Under the pieces are notes generated by a model, which ran no database searches, had not been told where the DNA came from, and saw nothing but the letters and a program-made list of their open reading frames with translations. From Sedimenticola sp. (GTDB lineage: Bacteria > Pseudomonadota > Gammaproteobacteria > Chromatiales > Chromatiaceae): DNA of 64,000 nt. A program made the position numbers and the translations under genes. Positions 63,484 through 64,000 of the stretch are shown here, one piece after another. Every line of letters starts with the position of its first letter. Position 1 is the stretch's first letter. The DNA is taken from assembly GCA_002869585.1 (NCBI GenBank), contig PKUO01000002.1, positions 1-64,000 on the forward strand. Reading direction: 5' to 3'.

Positions 63484-64000
63484 ATGTACCCCTGGTCAAG
63501 ACCTGTAACGCTTTTGCTGATGCTGTTTTGTATGCAGGGCCTCTCTTTTGCCCAAGTGGCGGAAAAGCCCACGGTGTATGTCAGTATCCTGCCACAGAAA
63601 TTTCTCGTGGATCGTATTGGCGGCGGCAATTTCCAGGTCAGTGTGATGGTGGGTCCGGGGGAGAGTCCGGCGACCTACGAGCTGAAGCCGCGCCAGATGG
63701 CGGGGCTGAAAACCGCACTGCTCTATTACCGGGTAGGCGTGCACTTCGAGGATGTCTGGCTGCCGAAGGTCCTCTCGATCAATCCGCAGCTGCCGCTGCT
63801 GGATGCCCGTGAAGGGTTGGAGTTGCGGGAGATGGAACCTGCTGGCGGGCACCACCACGACTATGACGCTACGCATCATCATGGCAAGGGCGCGGATCCC
63901 CATATCTGGATGAGCCCGCGACTGTACAGCGAGATGGCCAGAAACCTGGCCAGGCGGCTGGGTGAGCTCGATCCGCAACATGCCGATCTCTACCGTGACA
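63484..64000 (+). CDS. ZnuA-like zinc ABC transporter binding protein (partial)
   Basis: 172 codons from the ATG at 63484; the 3' end lies beyond the window. A signal peptide (about 1-23) precedes VYVSILPQKFLVDRIGGG, the start of the cluster A-I metal-binding fold. A His-rich loop (HHHDYDATHHH, about 122-132) precedes DPHIWMSP with the second metal-ligand histidine. The first ligand, the His of the SPHxY motif in E. coli ZnuA, is replaced by Ala (GPGESPATYEL). The loop and operator support zinc, but the altered site leaves the metal open. Together with unseen ZnuBC it would import zinc. Confidence 0.85.
   Translation, partial: MYPWSRPVTLLLMLFCMQGLSFAQVAEKPTVYVSILPQKFLVDRIGGGNFQVSVMVGPGESPATYELKPRQMAGLKTALLYYRVGVHFEDVWLPKVLSINPQLPLLDAREGLELREMEPAGGHHHDYDATHHHGKGADPHIWMSPRLYSEMARNLARRLGELDPQHADLYRD

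Overview
The window is about 64 kb of chromosome from a gammaproteobacterium, most likely a sulfur-oxidising, Chromatiales-like lineage. This rests on the full S10-spc-alpha ribosomal order preceded by tuf, the gammaproteobacterial set miaB-phoH-ybeY-ybeX-lnt, a sulfur globule protein of the purple-sulfur-bacteria type (26802-27143), a dihaem cytochrome c4 and a c-haem sensor. The species cannot be told from sequence alone. I see no insertion sequence, prophage, CRISPR array, tRNA or rRNA.

Layout. 1-13887: end of tuf, then 27 ribosomal-protein and rpoA/secY genes on the + strand, closed by a strong terminator. Internal promoters are visible at the end of rpsN and before rpsM. 13922-21359: SAM hydrolase, uvrA (-), a YajR-type transporter, two membrane proteins of unknown function and ssb. 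21390-30572 (mostly -): a PAS-GGDEF-EAL protein, a membrane acyltransferase with SGNH domain, the sulfur globule protein with its own promoter and terminator, lon and rsmA. 31034-38041: an FKBP isomerase, a 1371-residue acidic secreted protein, a 586-bp AT-rich gap, a small conserved cytoplasmic protein and a haem-HAMP sensor without output domain. 38299-41855 (-): a nickel/cobalt ECF transporter operon, NikK-CbiM-NikL-CbiQ-CbiO. 42133-47378 (+): the translationally overlapped miaB-phoH-ybeY-ybeX-lnt operon. 47389-54971: a lipoprotein, a histone-H1-like protein, rnd, a membrane protein-mpl-ubiX-LON-domain operon, a DedA-PAP2 fusion and a WGR protein. 55241-62794 (+): a large mechanosensitive channel, cytochrome c4, then dsbA-endonuclease/phosphatase-diguanylate cyclase. 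62802-64000: a zinc-ribbon gene broken by an in-frame amber codon, divergent from a ZnuA-like zinc-binding protein with a Zur-box-like site between them.

Points most worth attention: (1) the amber codon at 62904-62906, with clearly protein-like coding sequence continuing 33 codons beyond it; (2) cbiM, whose conserved metal-binding N-terminus can only be translated if an ATC codon initiates; (3) a consensus promoter plus two tandem hairpins, one terminator-like, in the leader of rpsH inside the spc operon; (4) the Zur-like operator next to a ZnuA lacking its first histidine ligand; (5) the large acidic Asp-box protein with paired palindromes upstream. I did not find a self-contained new defence or mobile system; the region is mainly core genome with scattered lineage-specific genes.
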